64,000 nucleotides of DNA from Acidobacteriota bacterium. Its GTDB lineage: Bacteria > Acidobacteriota > Terriglobia > Bryobacterales > Bryobacteraceae. The stretch is taken from the NCBI GenBank assembly GCA_947470805.1, contig CANIVU010000020.1, forward strand, positions 1-64,000, read 5' to 3'. A program made the position numbers and the translations under genes. Under the pieces are notes generated by a model. That model was not told where the DNA came from. It made no database searches and saw nothing but the letters and a program-made list of their open reading frames with translations. This document shows, in pieces, positions 45,917 to 54,171 of this stretch; the first letter of the stretch is position 1; the number at the start of each line of letters is the position of its first letter.

Positions 45917-45953
45917 GGGTTTTTCCGGTAGCACGGCTCCAAGGGAAATCTGA
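45917..45953. repeat. REP palindrome upstream of the RAYT gene, copy 2
   Basis: Same core as the copy at 45851, with arms GGGTTTTTCC and AGGGAAATCT, and the same GGGGAAATCGG leader. It ends 35 bases before the RAYT start codon. Confidence 0.85.
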
Positions 45954-45987
45954 GAGAGGATTTGGGTTGGGATGGCACTTAATTTGT

Positions 45988-46557
45988 ATGGCGCGACGGA
46001 TGCGTGAACGGATTGCCGGGGCGGCTGTGCATGTCTGGCAACGTGGAAATGAACAGCGAACCGTGTTTTCAAAAGACTCTGAAAACCGTTTGTTTTTGAG
46101 TATTCTGCTCCGGCAATGCGAGTGGTATGGCGTTCATTTGGCTGGATACTGTTTGATGACGAACCACTACCACTTAATTGTGGTCGGGGAGCGGGAAGAT
46201 TCAGTTTCACGAGCGGTCGGGATGGTCAATCAGGAGTATTCGGCGTTCCGGCATCGGACGGAAGGGACAAAGGGCCAGTTGTGGCAGAACCGGTATGGGT
46301 CGAAGATATTGACGGCAAGTCATTACTGGTCGGCGCTTTGCTATGTGGAGCGGAATCCGGTGGAGGCAGGGATCGTGGAACGAGCTTGGGATTGGGAATG
46401 GTCGAGTGCTCGGGCTCGGTTGGGGATGGTTACCGAAGAGGGGTTGGATCTTCGGCGGTGGCAGGATCAGTACGATGTTGTGAGTTGGCGGAAAGTACTG
46501 GAGACAGGTTTGTATGAGCAGGCGCTGGAGGCGCGTGTTGGGGTCAGGGGATTCTGA
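45988..46557 (+). CDS. REP-associated tyrosine transposase (RAYT, Y1_Tnp)
   Basis: A 189-residue HUH single-strand transposase. The HUH pair is HYH in TNHYHLIVV near residue 60; the N-terminus has VHVWQRGNEQRTVF (the WxRGN type pattern of this group), and MVNQEYSAFRHR offers the catalytic tyrosine, followed by GQLWQNRYGSKIL and the CYVERNPVEAGIV helix. RAYTs nick single-stranded DNA at REP hairpins and are thought to spread them. Palindromes of one family lie on both sides (45851, 45917, 46571) and at 38263 and 40351. The ATG at 45988 gives the normal length; a TTG 21 bases upstream is in frame. Confidence 0.93.
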   Translation: MARRMRERIAGAAVHVWQRGNEQRTVFSKDSENRLFLSILLRQCEWYGVHLAGYCLMTNHYHLIVVGEREDSVSRAVGMVNQEYSAFRHRTEGTKGQLWQNRYGSKILTASHYWSALCYVERNPVEAGIVERAWDWEWSSARARLGMVTEEGLDLRRWQDQYDVVSWRKVLETGLYEQALEARVGVRGF

Positions 46558-46570
46558 AATTACGGACAAA

Positions 46571-46600
46571 TCCGGTAGCACGGCTCCAGGGGGAATCCTA
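46571..46600. repeat. REP palindrome downstream of the RAYT gene
   Basis: TCCGGTAGCACGGCTCC is followed by AGGGGGAATCC. It fills the 40-base gap between the RAYT stop and the convergent SirB1-like gene, and its CTA is the TAG stop of that gene, as with the copy at 40351. Confidence 0.85.
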
Positions 46601-47422
46601 GGGGTGGGAGGAGCGGAGGAGGTAGCGGTCCAGGGCGGCGATTTGGTCTTCGACACGCTGACGGTCGCGGGCTTCCGGGCTTAGGACCAGGTACTGCTGG
46701 AAGTCGCTCTTGGCGGCTTGATACTTTCTTAGTTCGACGTTGACGGCGCCTCTTAGGATGTAGCTATCGGGGTCGGCGGGGGCGGCTTCGACTAGGAGGT
46801 CGAGGACTTGGCCCGCCTTTACGTACGACTTGCCGCGGAGGTAGATGGACCGCAGGTTGTTGAGCATGCGGACCATGATCTGGCGGTTGGTGACGGGGTT
46901 GAGGATGGCTGGCGATGGGGTCATGTCCATGCCGGTCATCTGGCGGCCGAGGTCGAAGCACTGCTCTTCGTCGAGGAGTTCGCCGTTGTTGTAGACGTCG
47001 ACGAAGGTTTGGAAGTCCTCTTCGTCGTAGCGGACGATGAAGTGGCCGGGGAGGCCGACGCCGGCCATCGGCATGTCGAGGCGATCGGCGATGGAGAGAT
47101 AGACGACGGCGAGGGAGATGGGGATGCCCTGGCGGGAGGCGATCACCTCGTTGATGCAGCTATTGCGGGCGTTGTAGTAGTCCGATTGGTTGCCGGCGAA
47201 GCCTTGTTCGCGGAAGAAGAATTCGTGGAGGACCTGGAGGCGTTCGACGGCGTCGTACTCCATGCGCATGCGGGCGTCGATTTCGGTGGCGTAGGAGTCG
47301 AGGATGTCGAGGAAGGGACGCGGGTCGAGATTGGGAAACTCAATGCGGCTGAGTTCGAGGGCGGCCAAATCGAGAGGTGCGTCGGAGTCCTCTCTTCGCA
47401 ATAAATCACGCAGGGTATCCAT
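46598..47422 (-). CDS. SirB1-like transglutaminase-fold protein with TPR end
   Basis: A 274-residue cytosolic protein. The Transglut_core2/SirB1 domain covers about 35-180: YYNARNSCINEVIASRQGIPISLAVVYL (Cys near 88), GLPGHFIVRY (His near 127) and TFVDVYNNGELL (Asp near 143), the order expected for the Cys-His-Asp triad. Two TPR-like repeats follow (about 190-265). The enzymatic role of this widespread family is not established. It is read divergently from the gene at 47453, with 30 bases between. Confidence 0.88.
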   Translation of the reverse strand: MDTLRDLLRREDSDAPLDLAALELSRIEFPNLDPRPFLDILDSYATEIDARMRMEYDAVERLQVLHEFFFREQGFAGNQSDYYNARNSCINEVIASRQGIPISLAVVYLSIADRLDMPMAGVGLPGHFIVRYDEEDFQTFVDVYNNGELLDEEQCFDLGRQMTGMDMTPSPAILNPVTNRQIMVRMLNNLRSIYLRGKSYVKAGQVLDLLVEAAPADPDSYILRGAVNVELRKYQAAKSDFQQYLVLSPEARDRQRVEDQIAALDRYLLRSSHP

Positions 47423-47452
47423 AAACTGCCCGTGCCGCTAGAATACCATTTC

Positions 47453-48409
47453 ATGTGGATTTCAGGCTTGTTGCTGGCGATAACTTTGACGGCCGCGGGT
47501 CGGTGGGTGGCGCCGGGGGAGTTGCGTGGCGGAGGAGCGGATCCTAGCACGACGGGTCGATTTTTTGTTTGGGGTTCGGCGGTTTGGATTTCGGAGGGGA
47601 AGGGGTTGCGGGAGGTGGCGCGGGGGGCGTTTGGGTTTGACGATGGCGGGTGTGTTTTTGATGCGGACGGGGATGGGATGTCGGACTTGGTTTTGGCTCG
47701 GCGGAGTGGGACGGGGGTGTTGGGGGAGTTGGTGCTTTTGCGGGCGCCGGGGTTTGTGGCGGAGCGGATTGATACCGATGTGGAGTTGCACGATTGCCGG
47801 GCGGCGACGTTGTTTGGGCGGCGGGGATTCCTGATGATCCATCGGGGGGCGCAGGTGCGGTTTTATTGGCTTGATAAGGGGAAGTGGGCGGTGCAGGAGG
47901 TGTATTCGATCTATACGGCCTCGCGGCAGGCTGGGCTGGCGTTGGCGGATGTGGACGGGGATGGGAGGGTGGATATTTTTGCGGGGAATTATTGGGTTCG
48001 TTCGCCGGAGGCGTTTGATTTGCCGTGGCGGATTTTTGCGATTCATCTGCACCATGAGGACGAGACGGCGGCTTCGTTTGTGTATGGGGCGTGGCCGGAT
48101 TTGTTGGTTGGGGCGCAGCGGGAGCGGATGGGGACGCCGGTGCGGGTGTTTCGGCCGGGGGCGGATCGGAAGTTGGAGTGGGCGGAGAGTGCGGTGGGTG
48201 GGGCGTGGTTGGACAGGCCGACGGGGGCGGTGGTTATTGGGGATTTGGTGGTGTTTGGGGATGGGTTGGGGTTGATGGTTGTGCGGCCGCGGATAGGTTC
48301 GGTTGAGCGGGTGAGGGGGCGGGCGGTGGTGGGAGTGTGGGAGGCGGGAGGGGTGGTTTATTCGGTTTCGGCGCGGGAGGTACGGGGGTGGCGGTTACGG
48401 GAAAATTGA
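47453..48409 (+). CDS. exported FG-GAP/VCBS-repeat protein
   Basis: A 318-residue protein with a signal peptide (GLLLAITLTAAG). It has repeats of the VCBS/FG-GAP type with calcium-binding-like loops: VFDADGDGMSDLVLA near 70 and ALADVDGDGRVDIFAGNYW near 165. This suggests a small beta-propeller in the periplasm or on the surface. The partner is unknown. The coding strand is very G-rich. Confidence 0.75.
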   Translation: MWISGLLLAITLTAAGRWVAPGELRGGGADPSTTGRFFVWGSAVWISEGKGLREVARGAFGFDDGGCVFDADGDGMSDLVLARRSGTGVLGELVLLRAPGFVAERIDTDVELHDCRAATLFGRRGFLMIHRGAQVRFYWLDKGKWAVQEVYSIYTASRQAGLALADVDGDGRVDIFAGNYWVRSPEAFDLPWRIFAIHLHHEDETAASFVYGAWPDLLVGAQRERMGTPVRVFRPGADRKLEWAESAVGGAWLDRPTGAVVIGDLVVFGDGLGLMVVRPRIGSVERVRGRAVVGVWEAGGVVYSVSAREVRGWRLREN

Positions 48410-48427
48410 TGCGTGTGTGACACGGGT

Positions 48428-48910
48428 TTATTGGGGGTGGGCGGCGGCGTCCTTGAGGTAGGAGCGGATCTCGGTGATCTTGAACTGCAGGTAGATCGGT
48501 CCGAACAAAAACACGAATACCCCGTTGCAACTGATCCACGGGCCGGCGACGGAAGTGCTGTAATCGATGATTAGATCTTTTACTCGGAAGTTAGCAAAGA
48601 TCAATGGCGCGGTGCCTGCCAGGCGGATTAGCGTGCCCATACTGGCCTCGAATGAACCAGCAGTCGCTCCCGATGTATAGACCACCTCCACAATCAACAG
48701 AATGATGCCGGCCAGATAGAGCAAAAGAGTAACTGGAGAACGCTGCGCCTTATTCGCCCATATCCCCAGCACGATGCACCAGATGTACAAAAAGACGCCA
48801 AAAGTAACGATGCTGAGTCCGAGGACGGCCAGCCAGTGTAACTCCGGCGGAGCAGGAATGCGGTCCGGTCGGGTTGCTGGACTGCGATCCGTACTTAGGT
48901 TCAGATTCAC
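48428..48910 (-). CDS. small membrane protein of unknown function
   Basis: GTG start; 160 residues. Three or four membrane helices are visible (WLAVLGLSIVTFGVFLYIWC, LLLYLAGIILLIVEVVY, ISCNGVFVFLFGPIYLQF), with PPELHWLAVLG just before the first. The plan resembles bacterial DUF4234-type proteins, but the match is loose. It is bracketed by two short TGTGTGACAC repeats (48414-48423 and 48952-48961). Confidence 0.7.
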   Translation of the reverse strand: MNLNLSTDRSPATRPDRIPAPPELHWLAVLGLSIVTFGVFLYIWCIVLGIWANKAQRSPVTLLLYLAGIILLIVEVVYTSGATAGSFEASMGTLIRLAGTAPLIFANFRVKDLIIDYSTSVAGPWISCNGVFVFLFGPIYLQFKITEIRSYLKDAAAHPQ

Positions 48911-48943
48911 GGTCGCTATGTTAGCACAATGGCGGGTTCGGGA

Positions 48944-49507
48944 TTAAATTGTGTGTGACACAGTTTTCGGGGGACTAGAGGCGGTAATACAGGAAGGCAC
49001 GAGGAGTGCGAGAACGATCGCGAACTGAAGGTAGCGGAGAGCGATGCGGGGTAGGTCGATGTCGCGGTACGTGGTTTGGGGCGGGTTCCATGAACGGATA
49101 ATGTCGAGGAGCACGGGGTAGTCGTCGAGAGCCGAGTTGGCGGTGATGGCGCGGCGGTTGGCGGCTTTCAGGGTGAAATATGTCGCGGTGATCTCCAGGG
49201 CCATCGCTTCCTGACGGGAGATTGCGAACGGTCCGACTTGGAGGGATTCGCTGGAACAGGTATATGTCAGCGCGCCGAGTTGGCGACGGAGACGGAAGAA
49301 CCACAGCGTGAGAGACCAGATGAGTGTGGCCGGGGCCGTGGCTAAGAAGATAATGCGGCTTGGCAGGGAACTGCTTGCGCTGAACTGCCAGGCGGCCGCC
49401 ATTAGAACCAGCACTCCGACCCCGGCTGCCGGCAGGATCGATTTGATGACGGTGAGCGCGGCGCGGTGGGCGGAGGCGGGGGTGTAGGTGAAGGTTCTTG
49501 GCTCCAC
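48944..49507 (-). CDS. two-helix membrane protein of unknown function
   Basis: GTG start; 187 residues. Two adjacent membrane helices (GVGVLVLMAAAW and IIFLATAPATLIWSLTLWFF) are followed by a soluble PH-like part (LTYTCSSESLQVGPFAISRQEAMALE) and one C-terminal helix (FAIVLALLVPSC). The layout is that of bacterial PH-domain membrane proteins, but I do not recognise the family. It begins 12 bases after the guaB stop, so it is probably in the guaB transcript. Confidence 0.65.
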   Translation of the reverse strand: MEPRTFTYTPASAHRAALTVIKSILPAAGVGVLVLMAAAWQFSASSSLPSRIIFLATAPATLIWSLTLWFFRLRRQLGALTYTCSSESLQVGPFAISRQEAMALEITATYFTLKAANRRAITANSALDDYPVLLDIIRSWNPPQTTYRDIDLPRIALRYLQFAIVLALLVPSCITASSPPKTVSHTI

Positions 49508-49519
49508 GCTTCCTTTTCG

Positions 49520-50983
49520 CTATTCGACGCGGTAGTTGGGGGCTTCCTTGGTGATGATCACGTCGTGGACGTGGCTTTCGCGGAGGCCGGCGGGGCTGAT
49601 TTTCAGGAACTTGGAGTTGGCCTGGAGGTCCGGGATGGTCCCGCAGCCGGTGTAGCCCATGCCCGCTTTCAGGCCGCCGACGAGTTGGAATACCAGTTCA
49701 GAGAGGGGCCCTTTGTAGGGGACGCGGCCTTCGATGCCTTCGGGGACCAGTTTGCCCGCGCCCTGGTCGCCGTAGCGGTCCTGGGAGGCGGCGGTCATGG
49801 CGCCCAACGAGCCCATGCCGCGGTAGCTCTTGAAGGTGCGGCCCTGGAAGAGAATCGTTTCGCCGGGGCTCTCGTCGACGCCGGCGAGGAGGCTGCCGAT
49901 CATGACGCTGTCGGCGCCGGCGGCGATCGCCTTCGAGACATCGCCGGAGTACTTGATGCCGCCGTCGGAGATGAGCGGGATGCCGAATTCGCGGCAGGCG
50001 CGGGCGGCTTCGGTGATGGCGGTGATCTGGGGCACGCCGGCGCCGGAGACGACGCGGGTGGTGCAGATCGAACCCGGGCCGATGCCGACTTTGATGCCGT
50101 CGACACCGAGCTCGATGAGGTCGCGGGCGCCCTCGTAGGTGGCTACATTGCCGGCGATCAGATCGACGTCGGGGAACTGGATTTTGATGGCCTTGACGGC
50201 GTCGAGCACGCCCTGGTGATGGCCGTGGGCGGAATCGATGGCGAGCACGTCGACCTTACGGCGGACGAGTTCGGCGGCGCGTTCGAGGTAATCCTTGGTG
50301 GAGCCGACGGCGGCACCGCAGCGGAGGCGCCCCTGGGGGTCCTTGGCGGCGTTGGGGTACTTCAGCTTCTTCTGGATGTCTTTGACGGTGATGAGGCCTT
50401 TGAGGAAGTAGCCATCATCGACGACCAGGAGTTTTTCGACGCGGTGCTTGTGGAGGATCTGCTCGGCGTCTTCGAGGGTGGTGCCGACGGGGACGGTGAT
50501 AAGGTTTTCGCGGCCCTGCGTCATGCGCGTGGAGACGGGCAGGTTGAAGTTGGTTTCGAAGCGCAGATCGCGGTTGGTGAGGATGCCGACGAGTTCGCCG
50601 TTGGGTTTGGTGACGGGAACGCCGGAGATGCGGAAGCGCTTCATGAGGTCGAGCGCTTCGGTGATGAGCTGATCGGGGCGGATGGTGACGGGGTCGACGA
50701 TCATGCCGGATTCGGAGCGTTTGACCTTGTCGACTTCTTCGACCTGGCGCTCGATGGTCATGTTGCGATGGATGATGCCGATGCCGCCTTGCTGGGCGAG
50801 GGCGATGGCGAGGTGGGACTCGGTGACGGTGTCCATGGCCGCCGAGATGATGGGGATATTGAGTGGGATTCGCTTGGTGAGGTGGGTCCGCGTGTCGGCA
50901 TTGGCGGGCAGAACCGAACTCCGGGAGGGGACGAGGAGAACGTCGTCGAAGGTAAGGCCTTCCATCAACTTTTCAGGGAGCAT
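49520..50983 (-). CDS. guaB: inosine-5'-monophosphate dehydrogenase
   Basis: A 487-residue full-length enzyme. It oxidises IMP to XMP with NAD, the committed step of GMP synthesis, as a cytosolic tetramer. The TIM barrel is interrupted by a CBS pair (about 95-205: [27 protein letters not shown]). The catalytic loop GPGSICTTR has its Cys near residue 304; the IMP-binding DGGIKYSGD and the flap [14 protein letters not shown] are present. It is divergent from efp. Confidence 0.97.
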   Translation of the reverse strand: MLPEKLMEGLTFDDVLLVPSRSSVLPANADTRTHLTKRIPLNIPIISAAMDTVTESHLAIALAQQGGIGIIHRNMTIERQVEEVDKVKRSESGMIVDPVTIRPDQLITEALDLMKRFRISGVPVTKPNGELVGILTNRDLRFETNFNLPVSTRMTQGRENLITVPVGTTLEDAEQILHKHRVEKLLVVDDGYFLKGLITVKDIQKKLKYPNAAKDPQGRLRCGAAVGSTKDYLERAAELVRRKVDVLAIDSAHGHHQGVLDAVKAIKIQFPDVDLIAGNVATYEGARDLIELGVDGIKVGIGPGSICTTRVVSGAGVPQITAITEAARACREFGIPLISDGGIKYSGDVSKAIAAGADSVMIGSLLAGVDESPGETILFQGRTFKSYRGMGSLGAMTAASQDRYGDQGAGKLVPEGIEGRVPYKGPLSELVFQLVGGLKAGMGYTGCGTIPDLQANSKFLKISPAGLRESHVHDVIITKEAPNYRVE

Positions 50984-51109
50984 ATGGAAAAAGAGAAAAA
51001 GCGCCTGCGGAGCCGGCGCTGGTACTCCTCATTCTACGACAGGCGGCGGGAGGGGGCGGTCTGGTAAAATAATACTGAATCGTTTTTTTGACAGGAGTCT
51101 CGGTTTTTC

Positions 51110-51667
51110 ATGATTAATGCCACCTCTTTGCGCGCCGGCATGGTGATTAAGTTCAACAACGAACTGCACAGCATCTTTGCTTTCACTCATCGCACGCCTG
51201 GGAATCTGCGCGCTTTTGTGCAGGTGAAGATGCGGAATTTGCGGACGAGCGCGATGTTCGAACACCGGTTTGCTTCGGAAGACAAGGTGGAGAAAATTGC
51301 GTTGGACGAGCAGGAAGTGGAGTTCCTGTACCGGGAAATTGACACCTATCACTTCATGAACATCGAGACGTACGAGCAGTACGAGTTCGGGGAAGACGTG
51401 CTGGGCGAAGCGGCGCAGTACCTGGTTCCGAACTTAAAGCTGAAGATTGAGTTTTACCAGGAGAAGCCGGTGGGCGTGAATTTGCCGGCGGCGGTGGAGA
51501 TGAAGGTTATCGAAACCGAGCCGGGGTTGAAGAGCGCGACGGTTTCAAACGTCGGCAAGCCGGCGACGATGGAGAGCGGGCTGATTGTGTCGGTGCCGGC
51601 GTTTATTGGCGAAGGCGAAGTGATTCGCGTTTCGACGACGACGGGCGAGTATCTGGAACGCGCGTAG
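51110..51667 (+). CDS. efp: translation elongation factor P
   Basis: A 185-residue, three-domain protein that helps ribosomes through polyproline stretches. The KOW-like N-domain, central OB domain and C-terminal OB domain (PATMESGLIVSVPAFIGEGEVIRVSTTTGEYLERA) are all present. The loop that normally displays a modified Lys or Arg reads TPGNLRAF, giving Asn at position 32, where E. coli EF-P has the Lys that is beta-lysylated. A GGAG lies 12 bases before the ATG. It is divergent from guaB. Confidence 0.95.
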   Translation: MINATSLRAGMVIKFNNELHSIFAFTHRTPGNLRAFVQVKMRNLRTSAMFEHRFASEDKVEKIALDEQEVEFLYREIDTYHFMNIETYEQYEFGEDVLGEAAQYLVPNLKLKIEFYQEKPVGVNLPAAVEMKVIETEPGLKSATVSNVGKPATMESGLIVSVPAFIGEGEVIRVSTTTGEYLERA

Positions 51668-51687
51668 TTTTTTGATCTTTGCTTGAG

Positions 51688-51725
51688 CGCCGCTGGAGCC
51701 TTTCGGGGTTTCGGCGGCGTTTTTG
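51688..51725 (+). terminator. terminator after efp
   Basis: CGCCGC pairs with GCGGCG around a 20-base loop and is followed by TTTTT. It starts 21 bases after the efp stop. Confidence 0.65.
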
Positions 51726-51757
51726 CGTTTGGGGGTTATTGAGGGGTTCTTGCGTCT

Positions 51758-51791
51758 GGGGACACCCGCCCTGCGGGACGCGGGTGTCCCC
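51758..51791. repeat. perfect 12-bp inverted repeat
   Basis: GGGGACACCCGC pairs exactly with GCGGGTGTCCCC around a 10-base loop. It follows the efp terminator and precedes the PSD1 gene by 63 bases. It has no T-tail, so it is more likely a repeat palindrome or protein site than a terminator. Confidence 0.7.
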
Positions 51792-51854
51792 TTGGGTTGT
51801 GCGCTGCGTGGGTACATGGGGTATCGGGGGGGGGTCTGGGTATAAACTGGCGGG

Positions 51855-54161
51855 ATGGCGCGCTGGGTTTGGTTGTTTGTCGTGGCGGGGTTTGGGGCTT
51901 CATTGGAGCCTCAGGGCGTCGTGTTGGCCGGGCCGGGGGCGTCGCAGTTGATGGTATTTTCGGGGTGTTCTTTGGTTTCGGGGGGGGCGGGGGTTGTTCG
52001 TGTGGAGGGGGCTCGGGTTGTGGGGGTTGCGACGGGTTCCGCTATGGTTCGGTGTGGAGATGCTTCTGTCCGCGTGGAAGTGCGGGGGCAGGCGGTGGGG
52101 CAGTTGGAGCCCCGGTTTTCGCCGGATATTGTTTCGATCCTGACAATTAAGGGGTGCAATGGGTCGGGGTGTCATGGGTCGCCGGCGGGGCAGAACGGGT
52201 TTAAGCTTTCGCTGTTTGGGTATGACGTGGAGGCGGATCATGCGATGGTTTTGAAGCGCGTGAATCTGGCGGAGCCGGAGAAGAGTTTGCTGGTTCGTAA
52301 ACCGCTGTTCGATGCGCCGCATGGGGGCGGGCGGTTGATGGCTAAGGATTCCGAGGAGTATCGGACTTTGTTGGCTTGGGTTCGGCAGGGGGCGAAAGTG
52401 GCTTCGGGCGGGGCGCGGTTGACTCGGTTGGAAATGGTGCCTCGGGAGGCGGTGCTTGCTGGTGGCTCGCAGGCGGTGGCCGTGATTGGACGGCTGAGCG
52501 ATGGGACGACTCGGGATATGACGCGGGAGGTGCGGTTTTCTTCGGCGGATGAGAATGTGGCGAAGGTGGAGGATGGGGTTGTCCGGGCCGGGGCGCGGGG
52601 GATGACGACGGTGCTGGCGCGGGGGATGGGGCAGGTGGCGGCGATGCGGGTTGGGGTGGTTGCAGGTGGGGATGTTGGGACGTTGGCGGTGAATAATTTT
52701 GTGGATGAGTTGGTGGGGAAACGGTTGCGGGTGATGGGCGTGGCGGCGGCGCCGTTGACTACGGATGCGGAGTTTTTGAGAAGGGTCTATTTGGATGTGT
52801 TGGGGCGGCCTCCGTTGCCGGAGGAGACGCGGGCGTTTTTGGCGGCGCCTGCGCGGGGGGCGTTGATTGATCGGCTTTTGGCGAGTCCGGAGTATGCGTC
52901 CTTCTGGACGGTGAAGTTTGAGGATTGGTTCCGGAATCACCAATTGAATTCGCAGGGCCGGGCGATGGGGACGTTTAAGGAGTGGATTCGCGACTGGCTG
53001 CACGAGGATAAGCCGTACGACCGGATGGTACGCGAGATTTTGACGAGCGAGGGTGATTCGTTCCTGGTTCCGGCGACGGCGTTTTGGGCTCCGGCGACCG
53101 ATTTCATGCTGAAGAAGTTTGAGACGAATCGCGCGGTGCCAACGGTGACGCGGTTGTTTCTGGGTGTTCGGCTGGAGTGCGCGGAGTGCCATAACCATCC
53201 GCTGGAGAACTTCACGCAAGACGATTTTTATGGGCTTTCGGCATTTTTTGCACGGATGCGCGTGAAGCATGGGATGGGGGAATATCGGCGCACCTGGTAT
53301 CTGGACGATGAGGGGGAGGTGCTGCATCCGGTGTCGAAGAAGACTGTTGCGCCGAAGTTGTTGGGTGGGGCGGTGGTTACGGAAGAGGGGTTTGACCGGC
53401 GGGCGGCGCTGGCGGAATGGGTGACTTCTAAAACGAACCCATATTTTGCGCGGGCGACGGTGAACCGGATTTGGCACGAGTACTTTCAGACGGGGATTGT
53501 TGAGCCGTTTGACGATTTCCGGATGAGCAATCCGGCGACGAATCCGGAGTTGCTGGACGCGCTGGCGGCTCATTTTGTGAAGAGCGGTTTCCGGTTGAAA
53601 GAACTGCATCGCGTGATTCTGAATTCGCGCACGTACCAGCTTTCATCGAGGCCCGGTGGCGACACGCCGGTTGCCTTGGAGCGCTTGTTGTTTGCGCGGT
53701 ATCAGCCGCGGAAGCTGGCGGCGGAGGTGCTGCTGGATTCGTTGTCGCAGGTGACCGGGGTGGCGCATTCGTACATGTGGCATCCGAAGGGGACCAGGGC
53801 GATGGACGTGTTTATGCCCGATGGGCCGGATCCGTTTTTGGTGACTTTTGGTTTTCCAAGGCGGGATATTTTGTGCGAGCGGGCCGGGGCGCCGACGCTG
53901 GCGCAGACGCTGCATTTGATGAATGGGAAAACCATTCAGGCGAAGGTGGAAGAGAAAGAAAATATTCTCGGCGCTTGGGAGAAGATGCCGGATGGGGACG
54001 TGGTGACGGCGCTGTACGAACGGGCGCTGGCGCGGCGGCCGAATGAGCGAGAGTTGGGGATTGGCATGGTGTATTTGGCTTCCGAGAAAAACAGGCGGAA
54101 GGCGCTGGAGGGGTTGTTGTGGGCTACGCTGGTTTCCAAGGAATTTCAGTTGAACTATTGA
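51855..54161 (+). CDS. PSD1-type protein (cytochrome-like, BIG2-like, DUF1549, DUF1553)
   Basis: A 768-residue exported protein (signal WVWLFVVAGFGASL). A planctomycete-type cytochrome-C-like segment with CNGSGCHGSPAGQNGF lies at about 100; a bacterial Ig-like domain is at about 200-275; DUF1549 runs about 285-490 (FLRRVYLDVLGRPPLPEE) with the haem-like CAECHNHPLENF near 438; DUF1553 follows (PYFARATVNRIWHEYF, NPELLDALAAHFV, LNSRTYQLSS). It may bind haem, but neither site has been tested. The DUF1501 gene follows after 10 bases. It matches the cassette at the left end of the window. Confidence 0.9.
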   Translation: MARWVWLFVVAGFGASLEPQGVVLAGPGASQLMVFSGCSLVSGGAGVVRVEGARVVGVATGSAMVRCGDASVRVEVRGQAVGQLEPRFSPDIVSILTIKGCNGSGCHGSPAGQNGFKLSLFGYDVEADHAMVLKRVNLAEPEKSLLVRKPLFDAPHGGGRLMAKDSEEYRTLLAWVRQGAKVASGGARLTRLEMVPREAVLAGGSQAVAVIGRLSDGTTRDMTREVRFSSADENVAKVEDGVVRAGARGMTTVLARGMGQVAAMRVGVVAGGDVGTLAVNNFVDELVGKRLRVMGVAAAPLTTDAEFLRRVYLDVLGRPPLPEETRAFLAAPARGALIDRLLASPEYASFWTVKFEDWFRNHQLNSQGRAMGTFKEWIRDWLHEDKPYDRMVREILTSEGDSFLVPATAFWAPATDFMLKKFETNRAVPTVTRLFLGVRLECAECHNHPLENFTQDDFYGLSAFFARMRVKHGMGEYRRTWYLDDEGEVLHPVSKKTVAPKLLGGAVVTEEGFDRRAALAEWVTSKTNPYFARATVNRIWHEYFQTGIVEPFDDFRMSNPATNPELLDALAAHFVKSGFRLKELHRVILNSRTYQLSSRPGGDTPVALERLLFARYQPRKLAAEVLLDSLSQVTGVAHSYMWHPKGTRAMDVFMPDGPDPFLVTFGFPRRDILCERAGAPTLAQTLHLMNGKTIQAKVEEKENILGAWEKMPDGDVVTALYERALARRPNERELGIGMVYLASEKNRRKALEGLLWATLVSKEFQLNY

Positions 54162-54171
54162 TGGACACGCT

